Positions 34,333 through 43,387 of a stretch of 64,000 nt of DNA are shown here, piece by piece (within the stretch, counting starts at the first letter, position 1; each line of letters starts with the position of its first letter). The notes under the pieces are model-generated. The model saw only the letters and a program-made list of their open reading frames with translations, had not been told where the DNA came from and did no database searches. The position numbers and the translations under genes are program-made. This DNA is from an uncultured Lachnospiraceae bacterium (lineage in GTDB: Bacteria > Bacillota > Clostridia > Lachnospirales > Lachnospiraceae): positions 372,001 through 436,000 of the forward strand of contig CANRNJ010000001.1 in the NCBI GenBank assembly GCA_947631955.1. Direction: 5' to 3'.

Positions 34333-35124
34333 TCATTCCCGTCCGGTCACGATCCTCGCGATCTGCTCGTCGCCCGCATCCGCCGGGATGGAAAAAGTTC
34401 CCGTCCTGAGTTTTTTGTCATACCCGTGTTCGCACAGGTAATCGTCAAATGTTTCCGCGGATATGACCACGCCCGCATCCTGAAGTTTCTTGGCCACCGT
34501 GTAGGAACCGTCGCCGCTGTTTATGGTGATCGTCTTCTGTTCAGAAGAAACCACACCGGCATCGGCGCCGTCCTCTTGGGACTGCTGCTCCGTGCTCTGT
34601 CCGGGCTCATCCTCTTGTGCCCCGTCCTCTTCTTCGGGCAATGCCTCGTCCTGCGGCGTTTCCTGCGCGGGACCGTCAGCCGTCAGCTCGTCGGAAGCAT
34701 CGTCTGCGGAAGCGGTATCGGCGCTGTCCTCCCCGGCGGTATCCTGCTGTGCGGCAGTTTCCTGATCTGCGGCGGCATCCGGCTTCTCAGCTTTCTCCGC
34801 ATCCCCTGCGGCTTCCTGATCCGCGGTGATGTCCTGACCCGCGGTAATATCCTGCCCCTCGGTGATATCCTGACCTGCGGCAGTATCCTGTTTTCCGGCG
34901 CTCTCCGTATCCCCGGCGGCTTCCGGATCAGCCGCACCGACGCCGGATGCGTCTTGATCTTCTTCCTCCGACAGGACCGTATTTTCCACCATCCCCAATT
35001 CCTTGGCTCTGGCTATGATCTCCGCGTCGGTCATTTTTCGATCTCCCGATAACGCTATCCCCATAATGATGGCCGTCACCGCAATGCCTATGCCAAGACC
35101 GCGCAAATAATATTTCCGTTCCAT
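34333..35124 (-). CDS. MltG/YceG-like membrane protein lacking the catalytic domain
   Basis: The product is 263 aa. One membrane helix (residues 7-25) is followed by a long acidic Ala/Asp/Gln/Glu-rich linker with repeats such as AGQDITEGQDIT (about 55-190). A C-terminal segment from about 197 (TITINSGDGSYTVAKKLQDAGVV, LRTGTFSIPADAGDEQIARIVTG) matches the LysM-like subdomain of MltG endolytic transglycosylases. The catalytic transglycosylase domain with its glutamate is absent. It may bind glycan strands or act as a scaffold. It is the last gene of the flagellar/chemotaxis unit, 32 bp after the DUF6115-type gene. Confidence 0.75.
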   Translation of the reverse strand: MERKYYLRGLGIGIAVTAIIMGIALSGDRKMTDAEIIARAKELGMVENTVLSEEEDQDASGVGAADPEAAGDTESAGKQDTAAGQDITEGQDITAGQDITADQEAAGDAEKAEKPDAAADQETAAQQDTAGEDSADTASADDASDELTADGPAQETPQDEALPEEEDGAQEDEPGQSTEQQSQEDGADAGVVSSEQKTITINSGDGSYTVAKKLQDAGVVISAETFDDYLCEHGYDKKLRTGTFSIPADAGDEQIARIVTGRE

Positions 35125-35156
35125 ATACTGCCACCCTTCGTCCGACCGCCTGTATC

Positions 35157-36332
35157 TTACACTCCCTCAAACAGATCGATGACTAATTTCACTTCTCCAA
35201 GTCCCAGACCCAGTTCTTTGGCGATAGCCATGTTCGACTTGCCCGCCTTATGCAGCTCCAGTATCCGCTCGTTGCTGTTGCGGCTGTTTTCATTTTCCTG
35301 ATCGAATCTAAGATCGACGGACACCGCCTCTTCCTCCGCGGCCTCTTTGCGGGAACCGCGCCTTGCTCTTGTCCGTCTGCCGGATTTCGCCGGTGCGTCC
35401 TGCCTTGGACCGAAAAATCCCATGCTCGCAAAGGCTTCGCTCGTCGAAAGATCGGAATTTTCATCCGTTTCTCCGATATCCTCCTGCGGCGTCCGGACGA
35501 TCTCCACCCTGCGGGGAGTGATCGGCCGGAACTGGTCGTCTTCGTCCGGTTCCTCCGGCTCTGTGCCGGGCGCTCCGGCTTGTCCTGACAGTTCCTGCAG
35601 ATCGTCCTTTTCACCGAAGATCTCGGAAGCGTCCGCCAGAACAGGTTCATCCTCCCGGACCACGACCGCCGGTCTTTTTTCTTCCTGTATCAGTTCCTGA
35701 ACTTCCTCTACCACCTCTTCGTGATAGGGCTTTGCGTTGTGGAGCGCCGACAGATCGTTTTTCGTATTCTCCGCCGTCCGGATAACGGAACGCATGGCGT
35801 CCTGCGCCTGCGCCGCCGCATCTTCCGCATCCTTCACCATGTCCGCGGCGTCGTCCGCCGCCTGGAGCACCGATTCCAGTTTCTCGGACGCTTCCGCGGC
35901 CGTAAGCTCCGCATCCTTCACCGTCTGCTTGATCTCGTCGATGGTCACCGATGCCTCATTGATCGAGGACATCAGATTGTCGTGCTTGTCATTCAGCATA
36001 TCGTACAGGAACACTACTTCTTTATGATTTTTGTTGATCTCTTCCAGAACCGTATCGGAGTACTCGTTGACCGCCATGATCTTCTCGTTCGTCAACCGCT
36101 CCATCGCGCGCTCCGCCTTCTCGATCGAATAGTTGACCGTTTCGTCCACGATATCTTCTATGCGGTCTTTGACATGCTCAGTTTCTGCGGCGATCAGTTT
36201 TCGGACTTCGTCCTCGCTGATCAGCTGCACTTCTTCATCGATGTCCTTTTTTCTCGCGGGCATCAGATACCCCAGAAGAAATATGGCCGCACCGATCACG
36301 ATCAGAATAATCTCTGTTGCGCTCATTTCCAT
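35157..36332 (-). CDS. DUF6115-type membrane coiled-coil protein with C-terminal helix-turn-helix
   Basis: The product is 391 aa. Residues 5-24 form a membrane helix; 30-205 are predicted long coiled coil (heptad-rich, many Glu/Ala/Lys). A disordered acidic/basic region follows, and the last 30 residues (RILELHKAGKSNMAIAKELG) look like a helix-turn-helix. The general plan is that of the DUF6115 family seen in clostridial flagellar clusters; no function is known to me. GGAAGG precedes ATG GAA ATG, so either Met (36332 or 36326) could start. Its place in the operon suggests a motility-linked or envelope role. Confidence 0.7.
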   Translation of the reverse strand: MEMSATEIILIVIGAAIFLLGYLMPARKKDIDEEVQLISEDEVRKLIAAETEHVKDRIEDIVDETVNYSIEKAERAMERLTNEKIMAVNEYSDTVLEEINKNHKEVVFLYDMLNDKHDNLMSSINEASVTIDEIKQTVKDAELTAAEASEKLESVLQAADDAADMVKDAEDAAAQAQDAMRSVIRTAENTKNDLSALHNAKPYHEEVVEEVQELIQEEKRPAVVVREDEPVLADASEIFGEKDDLQELSGQAGAPGTEPEEPDEDDQFRPITPRRVEIVRTPQEDIGETDENSDLSTSEAFASMGFFGPRQDAPAKSGRRTRARRGSRKEAAEEEAVSVDLRFDQENENSRNSNERILELHKAGKSNMAIAKELGLGLGEVKLVIDLFEGV

Positions 36333-36379
36333 CTGTTCCTTCCATCATCTATCGTGCGTCTATCGATTGCCGCGGCAGT

Positions 36380-36700
36380 CTAAACGGAGAAATCAAAACC
36401 TTCTGATTTCTTCAAGAGCACCTTGCCGTCCGGATTCTCCTCCAGACGTTTCTTTCTGTATCGTCCGCCGTCGCCGCGGTATTCATTGTTCCCTTTTTCC
36501 TTGGCGTCGGACCTGCTCTCATGATAGTCGGGCTGCTCTCCCCGATTGACCCGGTTGACCTGCCGGTCTGCCTGTTTCACCATCTGCTGGCCGAAGTTGG
36601 CCTGTTCCACCATCCCTTTGGTGTCTTCATTATGTTTGATCGAAGTAAAATCCTGAGCCCGCGTGATCTGGCCCTGAAGTTCAACAAACCCTATTGCCAT
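36380..36700 (-). CDS. Conserved-looking hypothetical protein of the flagellar operon
   Basis: The product is 106 aa, hydrophilic, no signal peptide or membrane segment. It begins MAIGFVELQGQITRAQDFTS and has a Lys/Asp/Glu/Arg-rich second half ending in GFDFSV. I do not recognise a family. It lies between fapA and the DUF6115-type gene with short gaps (32 and 47 bp), all on one strand, so it is probably translated from the same mRNA. Codon use resembles the neighbours. Confidence 0.65.
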   Translation of the reverse strand: MAIGFVELQGQITRAQDFTSIKHNEDTKGMVEQANFGQQMVKQADRQVNRVNRGEQPDYHESRSDAKEKGNNEYRGDGGRYRKKRLEENPDGKVLLKKSEGFDFSV

Positions 36701-36732
36701 TTTGCGCCACCCTTCCGTTTGTTTTTTTCATT

Positions 36733-38322
36733 TTAATACGGCGCGATCTTCACATCGCCGCGCTCTTTGATAAAACGGCAGTAATGCGCCGTTTTTTGAA
36801 CCGTCATGGAAACATCGTCGATACATACCTTGGTTCCGGGATACACCATCCCTTTCACCCTGACCTGCGCCTGCGTGGCTCCGCCTGCCTGCGCCGCCAA
36901 TTCTTCCAGTTCCGTCTGGCTCTCCTTCAGCGCCGCCGTCTTCTGCTGGCTGACGAGCGTCAGCGACTGGATGTATTTCACCTGATCCGGGTTGAATTTT
37001 GCTCCCTGCTTAAGCTTCTGCATGGTCGAGGCCAGTACGGGCTTAATGGATTCCAGAGTCTTCGTATCCTCCTCGATCTGCTTCTGCAGCTGCGCGATAC
37101 GCCCTTTGACCTTCGGGTCCGTTCCGACTTCGACCGTCGTGTCGGCGCCCATCTCGGAACCGAGCGTCTTCACATTGATGCCGCCCGCCGCGCACACTCT
37201 TCCGCCCGTGATAAAACCTCTCTTACCGTCTACGTTGACTTCGCCTCCGGCCATGATCCGGCTGTGGAGTATAGACTCGGAAGCCACATATCCGTCCGCC
37301 TGCGCGGTAACGTTTTCAAGGAACTTGGCTACGATATTTCCTCCTGCATAAAGTGTTCCCCGGCCCATGCCGTTCATTCCTCTCGTTATGACAATGTTGC
37401 CGTCCGCATGGATCGCTGCGCCTTCCACCACGCCTTTAACGATCACATCGCCCTTAGCCTTAACGGAAAAATTGGTAAATACGTTGCCGTTGACCTGAAC
37501 GCTTCCTTCACATTCGATATTGCCGGTGGAATTGTCCACGTTCTCCACCGTCAGCACATCCGATACGAACACCTGTCCTTCCACAAGTTCCACATGCCCG
37601 TCAACCAGAGAGGTCAGCGTCAGGCCGTCTTCGGACTGCTCGATATTATTGCCGAATTTCAACGCCGCCGTTTTGACGTCGGCCGGTTTGACCCGCTCGC
37701 CGTAAATATTCTCGCCGTCCGTTCCCGGCTCTTCGGGATGCAGTACGGCCAGCAGATCGCCCTTGTTGCACTGGCACAGGATGTTTAAATTGAAGAAATC
37801 CACACTTCCGTCTTCCTTTAATGTGGGTTTTGCCTTCTTGTCCGTATTGAACTTATATTCGATATAGGCGTCCTTTCCCTGAATGGGCGCCGTTCCTTCC
37901 GCGATCAGGATATCTTCGCAGTATTCCCTGTTCTGTACAAAACGGCTGATCACATCGTCCTTGATGCCGCTCCGGATGCCTTGGGCAGCCAGATCGCCGC
38001 GTATCTCTTCTTCCGTCATATCGCCGCCCGTTTCGGACGCCGCGTAGAACTTTGCGTAAGCCTGCATCTTATCCGGTGTGACCGTCAGTTTAAAACACTC
38101 CCGCTCGGCATACCGGCAGCCCTGATCGAACAGGAACACCGTTTCCTCTTCCTCCGCCGCCTTCACCGCGCGTCTTAAGCTCGGCAGATCGCAGGCATAA
38201 TCTTTCATCGTCATATATTCTATGACGTCGTTGAGCTGGACGGGGACGCCGCCTTCCGTCGGCGGGATCAGTCTGAGCCCTGCCTTTTCTTTTTTATCTA
38301 TAAGCCTAAAATATCCGTTCAT
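36733..38322 (-). CDS. fapA: FapA family protein (DUF342)
   Basis: The product is 529 aa. The N-terminal part carries the FapA fold region, followed from about residue 240 by a right-handed beta-helix of Gly/Val-rich repeats (GNIECEGSVQVNGNVFTNFSV, AKGDVIVKGVVEGA, HADGNIVITRG) and a C-terminal coiled coil (about 410-470). The family recurs in motility and surface-organelle gene clusters of Firmicutes and vibrios; a polymer or scaffold role is suspected. It follows sigD by 22 bp here. Confidence 0.85.
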   Translation of the reverse strand: MNGYFRLIDKKEKAGLRLIPPTEGGVPVQLNDVIEYMTMKDYACDLPSLRRAVKAAEEEETVFLFDQGCRYAERECFKLTVTPDKMQAYAKFYAASETGGDMTEEEIRGDLAAQGIRSGIKDDVISRFVQNREYCEDILIAEGTAPIQGKDAYIEYKFNTDKKAKPTLKEDGSVDFFNLNILCQCNKGDLLAVLHPEEPGTDGENIYGERVKPADVKTAALKFGNNIEQSEDGLTLTSLVDGHVELVEGQVFVSDVLTVENVDNSTGNIECEGSVQVNGNVFTNFSVKAKGDVIVKGVVEGAAIHADGNIVITRGMNGMGRGTLYAGGNIVAKFLENVTAQADGYVASESILHSRIMAGGEVNVDGKRGFITGGRVCAAGGINVKTLGSEMGADTTVEVGTDPKVKGRIAQLQKQIEEDTKTLESIKPVLASTMQKLKQGAKFNPDQVKYIQSLTLVSQQKTAALKESQTELEELAAQAGGATQAQVRVKGMVYPGTKVCIDDVSMTVQKTAHYCRFIKERGDVKIAPY

Positions 38323-38343
38323 ACCGCACCTGCCAACTGCCTT

Positions 38344-39126
38344 TTAACTGCCTTCCGATTTTGTCAAGATCCCTATATAGCTGCCCAGTTTCGCTTTCAT
38401 CTTCTGCAGCGCTCTCGTGTGCAGCTGCGAGATCCTCGATTCCGATACTTCCAGAATATTGCTGATCTCTTTCAAGGTGAGTTCTTCATAATAGTACAGA
38501 ACGATCACTTTGCGCTCTTTCTCCGTCAAAAGTTCCAGCGCCTCCGCCAGTTTCTTTTTCAGTTCGTCCCGTTCCAGCACTTCCTCCGGGCTGTCAAACT
38601 GCGCGCTTTTCGTATGCCCGGCCTCATTGGGCACTTCGCTCCCCTGTTCCAGAAACTCGTTGAGCGACACCACATTGGTCACTTTCATCTGGGACTGCCA
38701 CTCGATATATTCGTCGCCGCTGATCCCAAGTCCTTCGGCGATCTCGTCGTCGGTAGCGTTTCTGCCGCAGCGGACTTCTATGTCTTTGATCACCGCGTCG
38801 ATCTTTTTCTGTTTCTGCCGGATCGTCCTCGGTATCCAGTCCATCTTGCGGATCTGATCCAGAATGGCTCCCCGGATACGAAGGCTTGCATAAGTTTCAA
38901 ACTTGACGTCTTTGAGAAAATCGAATTTGTCAATGGCGTCGATAAGCCCGAAGATACCGTAGCTGACCAGATCTTCATACTCGACGTTGTATCCGAGATA
39001 CATGCTCAGACGGCCGGCCACCACCTTGACGAGCGGTGCATATTCCAATATGATCTTTTCTCTGGTTTCGGGAGATTTTGTCTTCGCATACTCCTCCCAG
39101 AGTTTCTTTCTGCCTGTATCATCCAT
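38344..39126 (-). CDS. sigD: Flagellar sigma factor (sigma-28 / SigD)
   Basis: The product is 260 aa. Sigma-28 directs late flagellar, motor and chemotaxis gene transcription. Regions 2, 3 and 4 are all present: EYAPLVKVVAGRLSMYLG, VEYEDLVSYGIFGLIDAIDKFD, KFETYASLRIRGAILDQIRKMDW and the region 4 helix-turn-helix LTLKEISNILEVSESRISQLH. The typical length (about 255) is kept. It is encoded late in the same operon as the switch and chemotaxis genes, between a small membrane protein and fapA, as in Bacillus-type fla/che operons. Confidence 0.95.
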   Translation of the reverse strand: MDDTGRKKLWEEYAKTKSPETREKIILEYAPLVKVVAGRLSMYLGYNVEYEDLVSYGIFGLIDAIDKFDFLKDVKFETYASLRIRGAILDQIRKMDWIPRTIRQKQKKIDAVIKDIEVRCGRNATDDEIAEGLGISGDEYIEWQSQMKVTNVVSLNEFLEQGSEVPNEAGHTKSAQFDSPEEVLERDELKKKLAEALELLTEKERKVIVLYYYEELTLKEISNILEVSESRISQLHTRALQKMKAKLGSYIGILTKSEGS

Positions 39127-39134
39127 ACGCGCTC

Positions 39135-39590
39135 TTATTCATCCTTTACATCCGCTCTGGAAACACGGTTTGTTCTGTCTTCATCCGCGGGTTCCTTCTC
39201 GATGACTTCGCCTTCTTCCATGCTGGCTTCCTCTATCTGCCGTTCAAACCGGTCCAGCATATACTTTATCACACAACCGGCCATATAAAACCCGATCAGG
39301 ACGCACAGCAGTATGATCAGCATCTTCCTCATATCATAATGCAGGACACGCATTGTAATACTGGTTATCGCACCGGCAAGAAGCATGACAAAAGGCGGAA
39401 TCAGCTTCCGTTTCTTTGCCCGGAATTCCCGCTCTTTTGCTTCCCGTTCTTCCCTTGCCTTGCGCTCCTGCGGAGTTTCGCCCTCCTCGCCCTCTTCCGG
39501 CATCTCCTCCCCGGAATCGCTCAGGTCTTCTTCCTCCGCGGTTTCTATATCCATGTCTTTTGTATCGGTGTCTGTTGTCTTGTAATCCAC
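39135..39590 (-). CDS. Small membrane protein between cheD and sigD
   Basis: The product is 151 aa from a GTG start at 39590 (GAAGGATCGTAAA before it). Residues 1-62 are highly charged, first acidic and then basic (ERKAREEREAKEREFRAKKR). Two membrane helices follow at about 63-81 and 89-108, then an acidic tail. No family is recognised. In Bacillus the neighbouring swrB occupies this slot before or after sigD, and it is also a small membrane protein; I see no sequence similarity to claim homology. Transcribed with cheD and sigD. Confidence 0.7.
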   Translation of the reverse strand: MDYKTTDTDTKDMDIETAEEEDLSDSGEEMPEEGEEGETPQERKAREEREAKEREFRAKKRKLIPPFVMLLAGAITSITMRVLHYDMRKMLIILLCVLIGFYMAGCVIKYMLDRFERQIEEASMEEGEVIEKEPADEDRTNRVSRADVKDE

Positions 39591-39622
39591 TTTACGATCC
39601 TTCTACCGCGTTTCTGCCCTTT

Positions 39623-40108
39623 TCAGATCACAAATTCCGGCTTGCCCACCGCTCGAATCACAAAATCGCCTGTTTCAGGGTAAAAAATAACGGTTCTTCC
39701 ATAATTCTTGCCTGTATCTTCCGCTAAAATAGGTATCTTCAACTGCGCCAGTTTCGCCTTGGTGGCCTGAACGTTCCGTTCCCCTACGCGCACCATATCG
39801 TTTTTGTTCTGAAACGCGAACATCTGAGCCCCGCCCGCGATCTTTGCCACGAGCCTGTTCCTGTTCGCCCCTTTTGCCACTACCTGTCTGACCAGTTCCT
39901 CGATCCCTGTATCCGCAAACTTAGGAATATTCGTATTATTGCGAATGGATGTACTGTCCGGAAGCATGACGTGCGCAAGCCCGCCGATCTTCGTTACCGG
40001 ATCGCGGACAGCGATCCCGACGCACGAACCCAGTCCCAAGGTGGTAATGCTGTCAGGACTGACACATACGTTCAAATCAGCCATACCGACCTTTATCAAA
40101 TTGCCCAT
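39623..40108 (-). CDS. cheD: Chemoreceptor glutamine deamidase CheD
   Basis: The product is 161 aa. CheD deamidates specific glutamines of chemoreceptors and binds CheC, stimulating its CheY-P phosphatase activity. The catalytic triad context is visible: TLGLGSCVGIAVRD (Cys28), LAHVMLPDS (His45) and the Thr downstream. AGGAGAGG precedes ATG. It follows cheC by 57 bp. Confidence 0.95.
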   Translation of the reverse strand: MGNLIKVGMADLNVCVSPDSITTLGLGSCVGIAVRDPVTKIGGLAHVMLPDSTSIRNNTNIPKFADTGIEELVRQVVAKGANRNRLVAKIAGGAQMFAFQNKNDMVRVGERNVQATKAKLAQLKIPILAEDTGKNYGRTVIFYPETGDFVIRAVGKPEFVI

Positions 40109-40165
40109 AATATGACCTCTCCTGTTTACACTAATCGAATTACGACCTTTTTTTGTCCTGCCTGA

Positions 40166-40780
40166 TCAGGCAAGCCCCAATGCTGACAATATCCTGCCAT
40201 ACGAATCCAGATCCGGGACAAGGATAAAATATCCGTCCAGAACCTGCTCGTCAAAAAACTGCGTCTGTATCAGCAGGATCTTATCACCCAGCGCGCCGAA
40301 CTGGATCGCCGGAACGCTTAAGATCGCTCCTGCCATATCCACTGTCAGATCGGGAACAGACGGATAGACCACCAGATTCGTCAAAGCGGACAGGGAATTC
40401 AAATAGGCTCCCGTGATGATGTTGCCCACTTCCTTCAGCGCGGAAAATTCCATCTCGGAAAATTCCTCCCCTTCAAGCTGCATCCCCATCAGTTTGTTGA
40501 CCAGATGCCTTGCGGCCTGTTTCTCCAGAAGGAACATGATACTGCCGGTGATATCGCCCTCTATGCCGAGGTAGATGCCCGCCATGATCGTTTCCTCGCC
40601 GCCCATCATTTCGCCCATTTCCTTAAATTCAAGCAATCTGACCTGCGGAACGGCCATATCGACTTTGCACTGCATCAGCTGCGCCAGTGCGGTCGTCGCG
40701 TTGCCCGCTCCGATATTGCCCAATTCTTTTAAAACGTCGAAATACTCGTTCGACATTTTTTCCAAGGTTATTTCACCCAC
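40166..40780 (-). CDS. cheC: CheY-P phosphatase CheC
   Basis: The product is 204 aa from a GTG start at 40780, set by AGGAGGTTTGTC. Two CheC active-site motifs of the form (D/S)xxxExxN are present: DVLKELGN near residue 15 and SALKEVGN near 112, each followed by a proline about 20 residues later. CheC removes phosphate from CheY-P and cooperates with CheD. It lies between cheW and cheD. Confidence 0.95.
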   Translation of the reverse strand: MGEITLEKMSNEYFDVLKELGNIGAGNATTALAQLMQCKVDMAVPQVRLLEFKEMGEMMGGEETIMAGIYLGIEGDITGSIMFLLEKQAARHLVNKLMGMQLEGEEFSEMEFSALKEVGNIITGAYLNSLSALTNLVVYPSVPDLTVDMAGAILSVPAIQFGALGDKILLIQTQFFDEQVLDGYFILVPDLDSYGRILSALGLA

Positions 40781-40790
40781 GACAAACCTC

Positions 40791-41249
40791 CTAAACGCTT
40801 TCCAATACTACGGAATTCAGATCCAGCAGCGAGATCAGGCCGCCGTCGCATTTTCCGATTCCGCACAGAAAACTGTTCTTATCTTCCTTGGAGTCATATG
40901 CGATCTTCTCGATCTGATCGTTCTCCAACGTCACCACTTCTTTTACCTCGTCAACGATCACGCCGATGGTGCCCTGCTGCTCCAGTTTCAGGATGATGAT
41001 CCTGCTGGATTTGGTTTCCACATCAGGCTCCAGTCCCATCTTGATACGGATGCTCATGACCGGGATCACTTCACCGCGCAGGTTGATAACGCCTTTCAGA
41101 TAGGCGTCCACCTTCGGCACTCTGGTGATATGCTGCATCCTGACAATGTTATCTATATACTTGATGTCGATGCCGTACTGCTCGTCGCCAAGTTTTATTA
41201 CGATAAACTGTGTAGTTTCGCCTACAACTTTTAATTCTTCATCCATCAT
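40791..41249 (-). CDS. cheW: Chemotaxis coupling protein CheW
   Basis: The product is 152 aa, the family length. CheW joins receptors to CheA in signalling arrays. The motifs QYGIDIKYIDNIVRM, TRVPKVDAYLKGVINLRGEVIPVMSI and the C-terminal CGIGK are typical. GGGGGTAAGCGAC precedes the ATG. It follows cheA by 16 bp. Confidence 0.96.
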   Translation of the reverse strand: MMDEELKVVGETTQFIVIKLGDEQYGIDIKYIDNIVRMQHITRVPKVDAYLKGVINLRGEVIPVMSIRIKMGLEPDVETKSSRIIILKLEQQGTIGVIVDEVKEVVTLENDQIEKIAYDSKEDKNSFLCGIGKCDGGLISLLDLNSVVLESV

Positions 41250-41265
41250 GTCGCTTACCCCCTGC

Positions 41266-43386
41266 TTAAATCAATGTATTGGCGTCCAGAATCAGAGCGA
41301 CTTCGCCGTCGCCGAGAACGGTCGCGCCGCTTATGATCTTGCACTTACTGATATATTTGCCCAAGGACTTGATAACGATCTCCTGCTGCCCGATCAGTTC
41401 GTCCACGACCAGACCCGCCTGTTTGTCGCCTTTCTTGACGACCACTACGACCAGATTCTCATGCGGATCCTTCTTGCTTTCCACGTCAAGGATCTCATTT
41501 AAGCGGATCAGCGGAATGACGATGTCACGCAGCTGAATGACTTCCTTGGCCTGTACCAGTTTCACATCCGCGGGCGAGATATCCTCGATCGTCTGAATGG
41601 AGCCAAGGGAGATCGCATATTTCTCGTTTCCGATATCCACCATAAGCGCCTGAATGATAGCCAGCGTCAGAGGAAGTCTGATGATCCATGCGCTTCCTTC
41701 GCCGAGTTTGCTCTTAACTTCCACTTCGCCGCTCAGGGCTTCGATCTTGGACTTAACGACGTCAAGTCCTACGCCTCTGCCCGAAACATCGGATACGGTC
41801 TTCGCCGTGGAGAAACCTGCGTGGAACAGAAGGTCGATGCTGTCCTTCTCGCTCATATTTTCAGCCTGCTCAGGCGTAACGATGCCTTTCTCGATGGCTT
41901 TTTCACGGACTGCCTGCGTATCGATGCCGTTACCGTCGTCCCTTACTTCGATCACTACGTTGTTACCGTCCTGATAAGCGTCAAGGAAGATGGAGCCCAC
42001 TTCCGGCTTTCCTCTCTCCTTACGGACTTCGGCGGATTCCAGGCCATGGTCGGCGGAGTTACGCAGCAGATGCATCAGCGGATCGCCGATCTCGTCAACC
42101 ACGGTACGGTCGAGTTCTGTTTCCTCACCGGACATGTGCAGTTCCATTTTCTTGCCCAGTGTCTTCTGCAGATCGCGCACCATACGGGGGAATTTGCTCA
42201 CCGTGCTCTCAATAGGCACCATTCGCACTTTCATGACAGATTCGTGCAGCGATGTGGTCACGCTCTCCAGATACTCGATCTGTTCGTTCACCGCCGTGCT
42301 CGAATTGCCGGAAGCGGCCGATGCGGATACCAGAGAGTTCTTTGCAATGATCAGCTCGCTTACGAGATTCATCAGCGTATCCAGTTTCTCGATATCCACC
42401 CTGACGGTCCGGTTGACTACCGGTTTGCCTGCCGCCGGTTTCTTCTCGTCGGCTTTCGTCTTGCCGCTCTTGGCCGGTGCAGCGCTTGCCGCAGGAGCCG
42501 CCTGAACGGCAGGAGCCTTGCCGGGCTTCTCTTTGACGGGTTCGTCTTCCTGTGCGCCCTCCGCATCGGAATCGTCCGCCGAAGGGATATGATCCGGGTC
42601 GAGTACATCGCCTGTCACATCCTCGATCTCGGAAACATTCTTGGCCGCCGCGATCACCTGCTCCAACGGAGCTTCCGATATCACGATCAGGCTGAAATCA
42701 AGGTCAAATTTTTCATCTTCTATATCCTGTGCGGAAGGACTGGAAACAAGGATCTCGCTGGTCTCCTCTATCGCCTTGAACACAAGGAAAGCTCTGGCTG
42801 CTTTCAGGATACAGGATTCCTGCACCTTGACGGTCATGCCGTACACCTTTTTCCCTTGGCTGACCGCTTCTTTGAAGACGCTCTTCTCGGAATCGCCCAG
42901 TTTGATGTCCAGCCATTTCTTCGAGCCGTTTCCCGCGGGCGCTTTCGCTTCGGCCGGCGCCTCTTCCTGCTGTGCGGGACTCTCCCCGGCCTCGTCGGAG
43001 GAGCCGCCGTTGAGGATATCGTTAAGCTGTTTGATCAGGGGTTCATTGTCGTTCGTACCCTCGTCGGCATTTTCACGGATATTGGTCGTATACTCTTCCA
43101 GAGCGTCCAGACACTGGAACAGCACATCGATCATATTCGCCTTAACGGTGATATTGCCGTTGCGGACTTCAGAGAACACATTCTCCATATCATGCGTCAG
43201 ATTCTGCATCCTCTTGTACCCCATGGTCCCCGCCATACCTTTCAGGGAATGGGCGGCACGGAAGATCTCGTTGATCGTGTCCATGTTGCCGGGCTCCTGC
43301 TCCAACGAGAGAATCTGCGTATTCAGGTTCTGTAAGTGTTCATTGGTTTCATCAAGGAAAATTTCGAGATACTGACTTACGTCCAT
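41266..43386 (-). CDS. cheA: Chemotaxis histidine kinase CheA
   Basis: The product is 706 aa. P1 Hpt domain with phosphorylated His46 in RAAHSLKGMAGTMG; P2 response-regulator binding region (about 155-260); an Ala/Pro/Lys linker; P3 dimerisation (RVDIEKLDTLMNLVSELI); P4 kinase with N box HLLRNSADHGLE, G1 DDGNGID and G2 GRGVGLDVVK; P5 CheW-like end. It phosphorylates CheY and CheB on receptor signals. It is adjacent to cheB (1 bp gap) and cheW. Confidence 0.98.
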   Translation of the reverse strand: MDVSQYLEIFLDETNEHLQNLNTQILSLEQEPGNMDTINEIFRAAHSLKGMAGTMGYKRMQNLTHDMENVFSEVRNGNITVKANMIDVLFQCLDALEEYTTNIRENADEGTNDNEPLIKQLNDILNGGSSDEAGESPAQQEEAPAEAKAPAGNGSKKWLDIKLGDSEKSVFKEAVSQGKKVYGMTVKVQESCILKAARAFLVFKAIEETSEILVSSPSAQDIEDEKFDLDFSLIVISEAPLEQVIAAAKNVSEIEDVTGDVLDPDHIPSADDSDAEGAQEDEPVKEKPGKAPAVQAAPAASAAPAKSGKTKADEKKPAAGKPVVNRTVRVDIEKLDTLMNLVSELIIAKNSLVSASAASGNSSTAVNEQIEYLESVTTSLHESVMKVRMVPIESTVSKFPRMVRDLQKTLGKKMELHMSGEETELDRTVVDEIGDPLMHLLRNSADHGLESAEVRKERGKPEVGSIFLDAYQDGNNVVIEVRDDGNGIDTQAVREKAIEKGIVTPEQAENMSEKDSIDLLFHAGFSTAKTVSDVSGRGVGLDVVKSKIEALSGEVEVKSKLGEGSAWIIRLPLTLAIIQALMVDIGNEKYAISLGSIQTIEDISPADVKLVQAKEVIQLRDIVIPLIRLNEILDVESKKDPHENLVVVVVKKGDKQAGLVVDELIGQQEIVIKSLGKYISKCKIISGATVLGDGEVALILDANTLI

Positions 43387-43387
43387 A

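Noticed and set aside
41821-43335. 504-codon open frame on the plus strand
   Set aside because: It lies antisense to cheA, has no recognisable domain and no start signals; treated as a shadow frame. The same holds for long plus-strand frames at 32227-33831, 15721-16908, 49554-50714 and 52-kb to 62-kb shadows.
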